Source: UBA6059 sp040222235 (lineage in GTDB: Bacteria > Bacteroidota > Bacteroidia > Cytophagales > Cyclobacteriaceae). From it: 64,000 nucleotides of DNA. Each line of letters begins with the position of its first letter. The first letter of the stretch is position 1. The notes under the pieces were generated by a model. The model had not been told where the DNA came from and ran no database searches. It saw only the letters and a list, made by a program, of their open reading frames with translations. The DNA is taken from NCBI GenBank assembly GCA_040222235.1, contig JAVKDO010000143.1, positions 1 through 64,000 of the forward strand, written 5' to 3'. The translations under genes and the position numbers were made by a program. Shown here piece by piece: positions 50,795 to 59,367 of the stretch.

Positions 50795-51949
50795 CTAAAA
50801 TAGCGACATTACACCGCTTTTCAAATAGTTTTCAATCAAAATTGGCTTAGCCAAATTCTTTAATTCTCCTTGCGGCAAGTCGAGTAGTTGGTGGTTCTCT
50901 GCCAGCTTCTCATAAACACTCCTATCGGTCAATGAAAGCCGAAAAAATTTTGCAGTGAGCCTTTGATGTGTAAGGACATGTTTGATGCCTGCCGATTGGC
51001 TTTCTATTACGCAAGCCTTGACCACATCATTACCTACTTCCTTTGCCAGCCGCGAAAGTAGTTCTTCTTGCGACAGGTTGCCTTCTATGCAGTAAAAATC
51101 GTGTAGCCCCTGCCAAATATCTTTGCCTGTTCGCTGATTGACTAGGATGCGGTCGTCAAACTCGAACAAGAAGTAGTTCAAAAACCGATTGGTGACTTTT
51201 ACTTTTTTGAGCTTGATAGGCCTTTTGCTCACCGTGTCATTGGCGTACGCCTTGCACTGCGTATTAAATATACACGACCTACATTCTGGGTTTTTAGGTG
51301 TGCAGTGGGTAGCCCCAAACTCCATCATTGCTTGATTAAACTCTCCGGGCTGATCAGCTGGAATAAGCTCTAGTGCTTTGTTGAAGAAATGCTTGTAAGC
51401 ACTACTGCTTGAGATATCTGTGGGGTCATCAAATAGTCGAGACAGCAACCTGTAAACATTCCCATCCACAACAGGCACCTGCTCGTTGAAAGCGATAGAG
51501 GCGATCGCAGAGGACGTATATGGCCCTATACCTATTAATCCTTGGAGCAGCTTAGCAGAATCAGGAAATTTTCCTCCGTACTCAGAAACGACCTGATTCG
51601 CGCATGCATGTAGGTTACGCGCTCTTGAGTAGTAACCCAAGCCTTGCCACAGGCGCAGCACTTGATCGACGGGAGCGATGGCAAGAGCATTCACGGTAGG
51701 GAACGCATCCACAAAACTGTGATAGTAGGGTAATCCTTGAGCGACTCTTGTCTGCTGAAGGATGATCTCCGACAGCCAGATTTTGTATGGATCGGCAGAG
51801 TCTCTCCAAGGAAGCTCACGCTTATGCGACGCATACCATTCCAAAATTTGTTTAGCAAAGATTTTCAAGGAGTTAGCACAAATAAATGCTTTTAAAAAAG
51901 GCCAGCTTATTTTTTCTTTTCGAGGTGCCAAATATAAATTTGCCACCAT
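50795..51949 (-). CDS. mutY: A/G-specific adenine glycosylase MutY
   Basis: The product removes adenine mispaired with 8-oxoguanine. It shows the catalytic Glu in LSEIILQQTRV, the helix-hairpin-helix GIGPYTSSAIASIAF, the conserved Asp in VVDGNVYRLL and the 4Fe-4S ligands CxxxxxxCRSCIFNTQC. The C-terminal part resembles the NUDIX-like 8-oxoG recognition domain. The ATG at 51949 gives 384 residues, but the first 27 are unlike the family. A TTG at 51868 (MKIFAKQILEWY) gives a normal 357-residue protein and would leave room for the divergent HU promoter. Confidence 0.95.
   Translation of the reverse strand: MVANLYLAPRKEKISWPFLKAFICANSLKIFAKQILEWYASHKRELPWRDSADPYKIWLSEIILQQTRVAQGLPYYHSFVDAFPTVNALAIAPVDQVLRLWQGLGYYSRARNLHACANQVVSEYGGKFPDSAKLLQGLIGIGPYTSSAIASIAFNEQVPVVDGNVYRLLSRLFDDPTDISSSSAYKHFFNKALELIPADQPGEFNQAMMEFGATHCTPKNPECRSCIFNTQCKAYANDTVSKRPIKLKKVKVTNRFLNYFLFEFDDRILVNQRTGKDIWQGLHDFYCIEGNLSQEELLSRLAKEVGNDVVKACVIESQSAGIKHVLTHQRLTAKFFRLSLTDRSVYEKLAENHQLLDLPQGELKNLAKPILIENYLKSGVMSLF
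51935..51942 (+). promoter_or_regulatory. -7 box of the HU gene promoter
   Basis: TAAATTTG matches the Bacteroidota TAnnTTTG -7 element exactly. The expected TTTG at -33 is only a T-run, so the upstream box is weak. Transcription would start about 40 bases before the HU start codon. Confidence 0.45.
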
Positions 51950-51989
51950 TGATTTTCATTGTTTTTTATCTGATTAAAGAAAACGCAAA

Positions 51990-52280
51990 GTGACGAAAGC
52001 GGACGTAATAAACGAAATTGCTGATAAGACTGGAATAGATAGAGCAGATGTACAAGCATCGGTAGAGGCCTTTTTTTCGGTAGTGAAGAACTCTATGGCC
52101 AACGGAGAAAATATTTATGTGAGGGGCTTTGGTAGTTTTGTGAATAAGAAGCGTGCAAAGAAGATAGCTCGAAATATTTCGAAAAACACCGCGATGGTGA
52201 TAGAGGAGCATCATGTTCCTAGTTTCAAGCCCTCAAAAGTCTTTGTCGACAAGGTGAAGAAAAGTGTCAAGGTTAAATAA
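51990..52280 (+). CDS. HU/IHF-family DNA-binding protein
   Basis: The product has 96 residues. The GTG start gives MTKADVINEIADKTG, the standard HU N-terminus. The arm region shows GENIYVRGFGSF, then KKRAKKIARNISKNTAMVIEEHHVPSFKPS, in which the usual GRNP motif is replaced by ARNI. It is divergent from mutY. Confidence 0.95.
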   Translation: MTKADVINEIADKTGIDRADVQASVEAFFSVVKNSMANGENIYVRGFGSFVNKKRAKKIARNISKNTAMVIEEHHVPSFKPSKVFVDKVKKSVKVK

Positions 52281-52291
52281 CCTGACCTGAG

Positions 52292-53098
52292 ATGTTAGCC
52301 AAGCAAATTGTAATCAGTGTAGCCGGCGTGCTCTTGATTATACTGTTGTACAATCTCCCCAAATACGTTGTAGAAAATGACGAGGAAGAGACAGCAGGTC
52401 AAATTATGCAAAGCTCTGAGGAGCAGCCAAGTGCGGCCCACGAGCTTCCAGAAAACTTTAACAATGATCTCTCTTTCTGGAAAAGCGAGCTAAGCACGGA
52501 TAAATCAGAAAATTATTTTATTTTTGCGGACTCTTTGGTGAGCACCTACTTAAACTTAGGGTTTATCGACAGTGCGGCTTGGGTAGCTGAGCAGGCCTTA
52601 AATAAGGGGGATGAGGGTAAAGCCTTTGCGGGGGATGCTTATTACAAAGCATTCAGCTTCGCTCCTGATGTCGAAAAAGCCAATGAGTTTGCCGAAAAGG
52701 CCAGAGAGATACTTGGTGAGGTTCTAGACGAGAACCCTGAAAATCTTGATGCTAAGACGAAAATCGCAATGACTTACGTGTCATCTTCCAACCCTATGAG
52801 GGGAATATTGATGTTAAGAGAGGTTGTTGAAGAAGATGCCGACAATCGGGAGGCGATTTATAATCTTGGGATTTTGTCGATGCAGTCAGGACAGTATGAC
52901 AAAGCTGTTGAAAGATTTGAGAAGCTGGTAAGCCTTGATGAGACCGATGTTCAGGCCAATTTCTACTTAGGATTGAGCTATCTGGAAGTTGGCGACAAGG
53001 AAAAGGCTAAGAAGGCTCTAGAGAGAGTAAAAGAATTGGATGATGATCCAACTGTACAAACAACAGTGGATGGTTATCTTAAGGAAATAGATATTTAA
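52292..53098 (+). CDS. Membrane-anchored TPR protein
   Basis: The product has 268 residues. An N-terminal membrane helix (IVISVAGVLLIILLYNLP) has no lipobox. An acidic linker follows, then four or five TPR units (for example NREAIYNLGILSMQSGQYDKAVERFEK). It lies 11 bases after HU and before the RNase G gene. The same arrangement is common in Bacteroidota. Likely a periplasm-facing or membrane scaffold; partner unknown. Confidence 0.85.
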   Translation: MLAKQIVISVAGVLLIILLYNLPKYVVENDEEETAGQIMQSSEEQPSAAHELPENFNNDLSFWKSELSTDKSENYFIFADSLVSTYLNLGFIDSAAWVAEQALNKGDEGKAFAGDAYYKAFSFAPDVEKANEFAEKAREILGEVLDENPENLDAKTKIAMTYVSSSNPMRGILMLREVVEEDADNREAIYNLGILSMQSGQYDKAVERFEKLVSLDETDVQANFYLGLSYLEVGDKEKAKKALERVKELDDDPTVQTTVDGYLKEIDI

Positions 53099-53120
53099 TA
53101 CTAATTAAAGACATTGAATT

Positions 53121-53210
53121 ATGCCTTGCGGTAAAAAAAGAAAGAGACACAAAATTGCTACTCACAAGAGGAAGAAAAGACTCAGAAAGAATAGACATAA
53201 GAAGAAGTAA
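53121..53210 (+). CDS. 29-residue basic AURKAIP1/COX24-like ribosome-associated protein
   Basis: The ATG at 53121 encodes 29 residues starting MPCGKKRKRHKIATHKRKKR and ending in KKK, with TAA at 53208-53210. It is almost all Lys, Arg and His. It matches my memory of tiny Bacteroidota proteins with an AURKAIP1/COX24 domain, related to mitochondrial ribosomal protein mS38 and mycobacterial bS22, so it probably sits in the small ribosomal subunit. It lies between the TPR gene (22 bases) and the RNase G gene (39 bases). Confidence 0.8.
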   Translation: MPCGKKRKRHKIATHKRKKRLRKNRHKKK

Positions 53211-53249
53211 TAGGTAAAATAAGTGATCAACTGAGTAAATCAAGAAGAA

Positions 53250-54806
53250 TTGAGCAATGAACTAATTATCAATTCAACTCAGGATGAATCTCGTATTGCC
53301 CTTCTTAAAGACAAAAAACTGGTTGAGTTTCATCAGGAAAAAGATGAAACCAAATTTACGGTAGGAGATATCTACCTCGGCACGGTACAAAAAGTCGTGC
53401 AAGGGTTGAATGCCGCATTCGTAGACATTGGATACGAGAAAGACGCGTTCCTACACTACTTGGATTTAGGTCCCCAGATACAGTCATTAAATAAGTTTGT
53501 TAAAAGCAATCTCGGTAGCAGTAATCCCAATCCGAAGCTCTCCACGTTCAAAAGAGAGCCAGACATTAACAAATTAGGTAAGATAGGTCAGGTACTCACC
53601 AGACACCAGAAGATCTTGGTGCAAGTGGTCAAAGAACCTATTTCCACGAAGGGCCCAAGATTATCTTGTGAGTTGTCCATACCAGGTAGATATCTGGTAT
53701 TGGTACCATTTTCGGATACGGTAAACGTATCTAAGAAAATAGGCAGTAGTGAAGAGCGTAAGAGGCTCGTAAGGCTAATCACCTCCATTAAACCGAAGAA
53801 CTTCGGTATAATAATAAGGACGGTAGCTCAAACCAAGGATGTAGCTGAGCTCGATCGAGACTTGCGCAACATTGTATCTATCTGGGAGAAGGGAGTCGCC
53901 AGGCTAACAGAAGTTCAGCCGAGAGATAAGGTGATTGGTGAGATGAATCGCGCTAATTCTATCCTGCGCGATATGCTCAATGAAGGTTTTGACAACATCC
54001 ACGTTGACGATAAAGACCTACATGATGAGATTCGGGATTATATTCGGACCATCGCTCCTTCAAAAGAGAAAATACTCAAGCTATATAATGGCAAAGCCAA
54101 GATTTTTGAGGCCTTCAACATCGAAAAGCAACTGAAATCACTTTTTGGCCAATCAGTCAGTGTCGCCGGCGGAGGTTATTTGATCATCGAGCATACAGAG
54201 GCGCTACACGTCATAGATGTGAATAGCGGAAATAAGTCTAATGCGCAGGATGATCAAGAGAATACTGCACTACATGTCAACCTGGATGCCGCTAGAGAGA
54301 TAGCCAGGCAACTCCGAGTGAGAGATATGGGTGGAATCATTGTAGTTGATTTCATCGACATGAAAAAAGCTGAAAATAAGAAGAGGCTGTTTGACAAGAT
54401 GAAGGAGGAGATGAAGGATGATCGCTCCAAGTTCACTATTCTCCCACTATCGAAGTTTGGATTGATGCAGATCACCCGTCAGCGTGTACGGCCCGAGCTG
54501 AACATAAAGACGCGTGAGGTATGTCCTTCATGTAATGGTACAGGAAAGATTTCTGCCTCGATCATGATCACGGATGAGATTGAGAAGAACGTTGATCATC
54601 TACTGAAAAACCAAAATGAGACCAACTTAACGCTCGCTCTTCACCCCTATTTATATGCCTTTTTTAGAAATGGAATTATCTCAAGGCAAGTGAAGTGGCT
54701 ATTTAAATATCACAAGTGGGTGATATTAATTGAAGATTCTTCACTAGCACTGACCGAATTCACCTTTGTTAATAAGGGTGGTGAGGTGATTGAGCTATTG
54801 CCTTAA
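53250..54806 (+). CDS. rng: Ribonuclease E/G family
   Basis: The product has 518 residues, the short RNase G-like form without the long RNase E tail. The start is TTG (MSNELIINSTQDESRIALL matches the family start; no in-frame ATG fits). The S1 RNA-binding segment starts at about residue 38 (GDIYLGTVQKVVQGLNAAFVDIG). Catalytic aspartates are D323 (VIDVNSG) and D367 (VVDFIDM). The zinc-link motif CPSCNGTG lies near residue 425. It processes rRNA and mRNA. Its stop codon overlaps the stop of the convergent gene (TTAA). Confidence 0.96.
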   Translation: MSNELIINSTQDESRIALLKDKKLVEFHQEKDETKFTVGDIYLGTVQKVVQGLNAAFVDIGYEKDAFLHYLDLGPQIQSLNKFVKSNLGSSNPNPKLSTFKREPDINKLGKIGQVLTRHQKILVQVVKEPISTKGPRLSCELSIPGRYLVLVPFSDTVNVSKKIGSSEERKRLVRLITSIKPKNFGIIIRTVAQTKDVAELDRDLRNIVSIWEKGVARLTEVQPRDKVIGEMNRANSILRDMLNEGFDNIHVDDKDLHDEIRDYIRTIAPSKEKILKLYNGKAKIFEAFNIEKQLKSLFGQSVSVAGGGYLIIEHTEALHVIDVNSGNKSNAQDDQENTALHVNLDAAREIARQLRVRDMGGIIVVDFIDMKKAENKKRLFDKMKEEMKDDRSKFTILPLSKFGLMQITRQRVRPELNIKTREVCPSCNGTGKISASIMITDEIEKNVDHLLKNQNETNLTLALHPYLYAFFRNGIISRQVKWLFKYHKWVILIEDSSLALTEFTFVNKGGEVIELLP

Positions 54807-55444
54807 AATTTCACACCGATATCGAAGCTGATTATATCATTTTTTATGATCAGCTCGTCATCGATGGGTATGGTCTCGTTTAGTGCATTGAGCAAGCCTC
54901 TATAGTAACTAAACCCTCCGGTTAAGACTGTATTTAGCCCCACCTTGTACTCAAGACCCATACCAAGCAGGACGGAAGCATTAAAGAGGTTGAACTTTTC
55001 AACACCAACATACCTCTCATCTATTGGCTCATCAAATATTTTCACCTCTCCGGTCGCTCCTATTTGAAAGTATAGCTTGGCGTCAGGCTGAATCTCATTG
55101 GTATATAGCTTAAGACTAATGGGTACCATCAGGTAGTGTAATCGGTATTCCTCTAGATCAACTAGGTAGGATCCACCGTTTTCCCCGACAGCAGCGAAGC
55201 TTACATGCTTGGGTGTGTAAATCAGGCCTGTACTGAAGCTATAGGTGTCAGAGAGCGCCACATCCGCAGATAACCCAAACAGAAACCTAATAGCCGCTCC
55301 ATCATCAGAAAAGTCAAGCGTATCGGACTGGTTACTAATTCGATTTAAGGATGCCGTAGGTGAAAACTTCAAGCCGAGTTTAGTCTGTGCCTGAGCGGCA
55401 CTTAGACTGGCCATTAGCAGCAGTAAAATCAGGTAATTTTGCAT
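54803..55444 (-). CDS. PorT-like outer-membrane beta-barrel protein
   Basis: The product has 213 residues. A signal peptide (LILLLLMASLSAAQAQ) is followed by the outer-membrane beta-barrel pattern (LGLKFSPTASLNRIS, FSTGLIYTPKH, LGMGLEYKVG) and a final aromatic strand (IISFDIGVKF). It resembles PorT/SprT family barrels, but similarity to the broad family does not prove that role. It is divergent from gldB, 42 bases away. Confidence 0.8.
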   Translation of the reverse strand: MQNYLILLLLMASLSAAQAQTKLGLKFSPTASLNRISNQSDTLDFSDDGAAIRFLFGLSADVALSDTYSFSTGLIYTPKHVSFAAVGENGGSYLVDLEEYRLHYLMVPISLKLYTNEIQPDAKLYFQIGATGEVKIFDEPIDERYVGVEKFNLFNASVLLGMGLEYKVGLNTVLTGGFSYYRGLLNALNETIPIDDELIIKNDIISFDIGVKF

Positions 55445-55470
55445 GCAGGTGAAATAAATAAATAGTTTTG
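55438..55470 (+). promoter_or_regulatory. Promoter of gldB
   Basis: TTTG (55438-55441) and TAGTTTTG (55463-55470) are exact Bacteroidota -33 and -7 elements with 21-base spacing. The -33 box overlaps the start of the divergent barrel gene. The predicted leader is only about ten bases, so gldB mRNA would be nearly leaderless. Confidence 0.6.
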
Positions 55471-55486
55471 CCTTTAAAGATAGTAA

Positions 55487-56482
55487 ATGGGAAGGTTAGG
55501 GAGTTTTTTGTTTGTGTTGCTCGTAGTTTTCTTGCTAGGATGCTCGGAGGAGACCTGTAGAGACGTACCCGAATTGGAAATACAGCCGCCAATCGCAATT
55601 GAAAGGCTAGACCAGGAGCTATTCAGTTTTGAAAATAAGGAGCAGGTCAATCAACTACTCAGAGACAACCCCGGGTTCTCGCGATATTTCCTGGATACTG
55701 ATCAATACCCATCGGATCAGATCGTGGCGAATAAGCTTTTTGGACTAATCAATGACCCATTTATAGATACACTATATAAGGAGACCCAGAGTAGCTATGG
55801 AGATCTGAATTGGTTAGCACAAGACTTAGCCGATGCATTTGCAAGGATGAGCGATTACTATCCTCACTTTCAAAGCCCCAAAGTGCAAACTGTCATCACT
55901 GGCTTGTACAAAGACCTTTTGATCACCGACTCGTTAGTCGTGATAGGGCTTGACCATTTTTTGGGAGCCGAGTCTAAGTACAAACCATTGGATGTTCCCG
56001 ACTATATTTTGAGAAGGTACGACCAGCAGCATATGGTGCCGATTATTGTCAGCTTCATGGCAGGCTGGTTCAACCAAACAAACTATGCGGATAAGACAAT
56101 GCTCGCAGAAATGGTTGATTATGGTAAGTCGTTCTATTTCGTAAGCCAGATACTGCCATGTGTTGAGGCGCGATTGATCATTGGCTATACTGCCCAAGAG
56201 TGGCAAGATGCCAATGATAATGATGGTGTTATTTGGGCGAACCTCATTGAGAATGAGTTGCTATATGAAAACGATCATGTCCTTAAGAATAAGTTTCTTG
56301 GGGAACGTCCCAATATATTTGAGATAGGAGATAAATGCCCTGGCCGAATAGGACGCTGGGTAGGTTGGGAAATAGTAAAGACCTATATGGAGCAAAACCC
56401 TGACATGACTCTGACCGATCTTATGGCTGAGAAAGATGCCAACAAGATCTTTCAGTCCTCTCGCTACAAGCCGAGGAACTAG
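55487..56482 (+). CDS. gldB: Gliding motility lipoprotein GldB
   Basis: The product has 331 residues. The lipoprotein signal is LFVLLVVFLLGC, then SEETCRDVPELE. Family signatures include IAIERLDQELF, YFVSQILPCVEARLIIGYT and PGRIGRWVGWEIVKTYM. GldB is an essential gliding lipoprotein in Flavobacterium. The stop overlaps that of the convergent glycosyltransferase (shared CTAG). Confidence 0.93.
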   Translation: MGRLGSFLFVLLVVFLLGCSEETCRDVPELEIQPPIAIERLDQELFSFENKEQVNQLLRDNPGFSRYFLDTDQYPSDQIVANKLFGLINDPFIDTLYKETQSSYGDLNWLAQDLADAFARMSDYYPHFQSPKVQTVITGLYKDLLITDSLVVIGLDHFLGAESKYKPLDVPDYILRRYDQQHMVPIIVSFMAGWFNQTNYADKTMLAEMVDYGKSFYFVSQILPCVEARLIIGYTAQEWQDANDNDGVIWANLIENELLYENDHVLKNKFLGERPNIFEIGDKCPGRIGRWVGWEIVKTYMEQNPDMTLTDLMAEKDANKIFQSSRYKPRN

Positions 56483-57627
56483 CCAATCTCATCAAGGATT
56501 TTTTGGGTAAGCAGGGTTTTGTCGAATGACGATTTTGCTAACCGTGAAGCGTTTTCCTTGAGTCGAGACACTCTTGATACATCATTCAACAATGGCTGTA
56601 TCTTCTCTATGAATTCGTTGGGATTCATCGGATCATAACAAATCCCCACCTCATTTTCTTCGATAATGGTTTTCGACCATCCTCCAAGATTAGAAACTAT
56701 GATCTTCCCAGCAGCTAAGCCATCAAAAAACTTGTTGGGACTGCCTGTATGCAAGACAGGGATGTTTTGAAAGGAAATATAAACTGCGTCACATTCTCCC
56801 ATTAGTTGTTTTACGCCTACCATATCCTGCCAGGGAAGCAGAGTGGTATTCTCTAACTCCCGCAAGATTATCTCTTTGCTAATAGCCGGTTTTCGAGCTC
56901 CATCACCGACAATCAAAAACTCGAGACCGAGGGATTCCTCTTGAGACAATTCTGCAAGATCAAGTAGGTACTCCAGATGATTGGCCATACCAATGGTGCC
57001 GAAATAGCCGATCTTGAAATTGTCGTTTCGTGGGGTTATTTCCTTCAAGTCAGAGAAAAAGCTAATGTCAGCCATATTGGGGACAACCAAGACTTTACTT
57101 GCTCCCTTACTCTCAATATGACTCACCATACCTGAAGATAGAGCCACTACTGTTTCAGCGCTTCGGTAAATCTCCTCCTCAATATTATAGAGCCATTTCT
57201 TGAGCATCGGATTTTTAATGATCCCCATTTGGATGGGTACTTCTGGCCACAAATCCCCTACTTCAAAAAAGAACCGGACCTTCATTCTTCTGCTAACAAC
57301 TTTACCCAGCCATCCCACCGATAGGGGTGTGCTAATGGCATAGACCAAATCGACTCTTTCTATCGATTTGGTCTTCGAATGTGCCTTTTGATAGAATATA
57401 AAGAACGCCCATAGCCTTCTTAAAAAAGAGAAGTGATTGCTATAGGAAACATGTAGATAGACTATTTCAATTCCATCAATTGAATCGACGCGCGTCTTGC
57501 CATTGCCGGAAGTCATTACCGTGACTTGATGTCCGGCTCTGACCATTGCTTTTGCGATATAATAAGATCTTATGCCTCCCCCCTCGCTGGGCGTTTTGAA
57601 GTACTGGTGAAGGAGGAGAATCTTCAT
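56479..57627 (-). CDS. Glycosyltransferase family 4
   Basis: The product has 382 residues with a GT-B fold. The N-domain starts ILLLHQYFKTPSEGGGIRSYYIAKAM with the Gly-rich acceptor loop, and the C-domain has IGYFGTIGMANHLEYLLDLA and VYISFQNIPVLHTGSPNKFFD. It resembles WbuB-like enzymes that add a sugar to lipid-linked polysaccharide precursors. No polysaccharide cluster surrounds it; nth follows its 5' end at 57631. Confidence 0.9.
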   Translation of the reverse strand: MKILLLHQYFKTPSEGGGIRSYYIAKAMVRAGHQVTVMTSGNGKTRVDSIDGIEIVYLHVSYSNHFSFLRRLWAFFIFYQKAHSKTKSIERVDLVYAISTPLSVGWLGKVVSRRMKVRFFFEVGDLWPEVPIQMGIIKNPMLKKWLYNIEEEIYRSAETVVALSSGMVSHIESKGASKVLVVPNMADISFFSDLKEITPRNDNFKIGYFGTIGMANHLEYLLDLAELSQEESLGLEFLIVGDGARKPAISKEIILRELENTTLLPWQDMVGVKQLMGECDAVYISFQNIPVLHTGSPNKFFDGLAAGKIIVSNLGGWSKTIIEENEVGICYDPMNPNEFIEKIQPLLNDVSRVSRLKENASRLAKSSFDKTLLTQKILDEIG

Positions 57628-57630
57628 AGA

Positions 57631-58290
57631 TCAAGAAGAAGCTTCCTGACTATAGTTTTTCTCGTAATACCGGCAGAAGTAAGAGATATCACACTCCTTA
57701 CACTTAGGCGTGCGCGCCAGACAGACATACCTGCCGTGTAGAATTAACCAATGGTGAGCCTTAGGAATGTGTTCTTCAGGAATGTGTCGCACCAACTGCT
57801 TTTCTACCTCGTATGGGGTTTTGGCTGTGAGCGTCGCAAGCCCAAGCCTTTTCGAAACCCGAAACACATGTGTGTCTACAGCCATTGTCGGCTGATTGTA
57901 GATCACTGAGGCAATTACATTGGCTGTTTTTCGCCCAACTCCTGGCAGTTTCTGCAAGTTTTCCAAAGACTCGGGAATCTCTGAATCAAAATCCTCTACG
58001 AGCATTTTGCCTAAACCCAGAAGGTGTTTCGTTTTGTTATTCGGGTACGAAACACTCCTGATATAGGGAAATAACTCGTCGAAATTGCTGCTCGCTAAAT
58101 GCTTCGGTGTAGGGAAATCAGCGAACAACTCTGGGGTTACCAGGTTGATACGCTTGTCCGTACATTGGGCACTGAGCACAACTGCGACGAGTAGCTCAAA
58201 TGGATTCGAATAGTGAAGTTCGGTTTCTGCCTGTGGAAATCGCTCCCTAAAATGTTCTATGAAAGCCTCAAATCTTTCCTTCTTACGCAT
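57631..58290 (-). CDS. nth: Endonuclease III
   Basis: The product has 219 residues. It is a DNA glycosylase/lyase for oxidised pyrimidines. It shows the helix-hairpin-helix LPGVGRKTANVIAS with the catalytic Lys, the Asp in MAVDTHVFRVSKRL, and the 4Fe-4S loop CLARTPKCKECDISYFC. It lies 9 bases downstream of the 79-residue sigma partner gene. Confidence 0.97.
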   Translation of the reverse strand: MRKKERFEAFIEHFRERFPQAETELHYSNPFELLVAVVLSAQCTDKRINLVTPELFADFPTPKHLASSNFDELFPYIRSVSYPNNKTKHLLGLGKMLVEDFDSEIPESLENLQKLPGVGRKTANVIASVIYNQPTMAVDTHVFRVSKRLGLATLTAKTPYEVEKQLVRHIPEEHIPKAHHWLILHGRYVCLARTPKCKECDISYFCRYYEKNYSQEASS

Positions 58291-58299
58291 CTGTTGAAA

Positions 58300-58539
58300 T
58301 TACTTCAGTACAGACGGCAAGTTAGATGATCTCGAGTAATCAAGAATACCCTGTATAGTACGGTCACTTGGCTCAATTACACATCTGTCCAAATCCGACA
58401 GTATGCTAACCAATTGGCTATAGCTCTCCTGCAACTGCTGGTCACAGAGAAGGGCATTTTCAATTTCTACATTTTCAATTTTAGAGGTTTCGCTATAGAC
58501 ATAGCGTAAAAGGTCATTTTCTGTAAAAGTTTTGGTCAT
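58300..58539 (-). CDS. Small sigma-factor-linked protein, possible anti-sigma-like
   Basis: The product has 79 residues and overlaps the upstream sigma gene by 26 bases, so the two are coupled. No membrane segment and no zinc-binding HxxxCxxC motif, unlike classic zf-HC2 anti-sigma factors. The sequence FTENDLLRYVYSETSKIE and a row of acidic helical residues fit the N-terminal part of anti-sigma proteins. Function inferred from position only. Confidence 0.7.
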   Translation of the reverse strand: MTKTFTENDLLRYVYSETSKIENVEIENALLCDQQLQESYSQLVSILSDLDRCVIEPSDRTIQGILDYSRSSNLPSVLK

Positions 58540-59113
58540 ACGCGATATTTGTTTTCTGCATTTTCTTTCGAAGGTTGATTAAGGCATATCGCATTCTCCC
58601 CAAAGCAGTGTTGATGCTTACATCTGTAGCATCTGCTATCTCCTGAAAACTCATTTGCATATAGTGCCTCATAATCAGTACTTCCTTCTGTGATTCAGGA
58701 AGCTCCTGGATTAATTTTCTTAATAACGCATGAGTATCCTTTTTTATTTGCAGCGACTCAATAGAATCTTCTGAAAACTCTAATGTATTGAACACATTGC
58801 TGCCATCTTCCATCACGATAGTCGGATATCGCTTCGCCTTTCTGAAGTGGTCAATCGCAAGATTATGGGCAATACGAAGTAACCAAGGCAGAAATTTGCC
58901 TTCTTCGTTGTACCTACCTGACTTGATAGTATTGACAGCTTTGATTAAGCTATCCTGCATCAAATCTTCAGCAGTGTACTGATCTTTTACGATTAAATAA
59001 ATGGTGGTAAAAACTCTCGACTTGTGCCTTTCTACTAGTTCTTCGAAAGCTGCCTCATCGCCTTTTTTGTAAAGTGAAACCAGTTGGCTGTCACTTACTT
59101 CTTTTCTAATCAT
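58514..59113 (-). CDS. ECF-type RNA polymerase sigma factor
   Basis: The product has 199 residues. Region 2 (YTAEDLMQDSLIKAV; FLPWLLRIAHNLAIDHFRK) and region 4 (LPESQKEVLIMRHYMQMSFQEIADAT, then the helix-turn-helix VSINTALGRMRYALINLRK) are both complete. It lacks the extra domains of primary sigma factors. Its partner gene overlaps its 3' end. A consensus housekeeping-type promoter lies upstream. Confidence 0.95.
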   Translation of the reverse strand: MIRKEVSDSQLVSLYKKGDEAAFEELVERHKSRVFTTIYLIVKDQYTAEDLMQDSLIKAVNTIKSGRYNEEGKFLPWLLRIAHNLAIDHFRKAKRYPTIVMEDGSNVFNTLEFSEDSIESLQIKKDTHALLRKLIQELPESQKEVLIMRHYMQMSFQEIADATDVSINTALGRMRYALINLRKKMQKTNIAYDQNFYRK

Positions 59114-59196
59114 CTGTCTACCTGTTTAAAGTTAAGTAGAGGTTTAAATCATAGAGCGGGGTTAGAGTTTGAGAGATTATTAATTGAGTACAAATT

Positions 59197-59229
59197 CAAA
59201 TCTATGTAAATAAGCACTAGAATACCAAA
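59197..59229 (-). promoter_or_regulatory. Promoter of the ECF sigma gene
   Basis: On the minus strand, TTTG (59226-59229) and TAGATTTG (59197-59204) are exact -33 and -7 elements with 21-base spacing. The predicted leader is about 75 bases. The main sigma factor would read this promoter. Confidence 0.65.
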
Positions 59230-59331
59230 TACACTTGGGGGATTTCTTTTTCAGTAACACCTGTAACAATTTCTTTGCCAGTCTCATTTGTTATCATTGG
59301 ACACTGCTTATTAATTGTTCTTATCATTCGA

Positions 59332-59339
59332 TAATTTTG
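59332..59339 (+). promoter_or_regulatory. -7 box of the uvrA promoter
   Basis: TAATTTTG matches TAnnTTTG exactly. The -33 region holds CTTA at the expected place, so only the -7 box is convincing. The leader would be about 22 bases. I see no SOS-type palindrome beside it. The rest of the 254-base gap holds the sigma promoter and nothing else clear. Confidence 0.45.
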
Positions 59340-59367
59340 CGCCATATTCTCTAATCAAACAAGCCTC

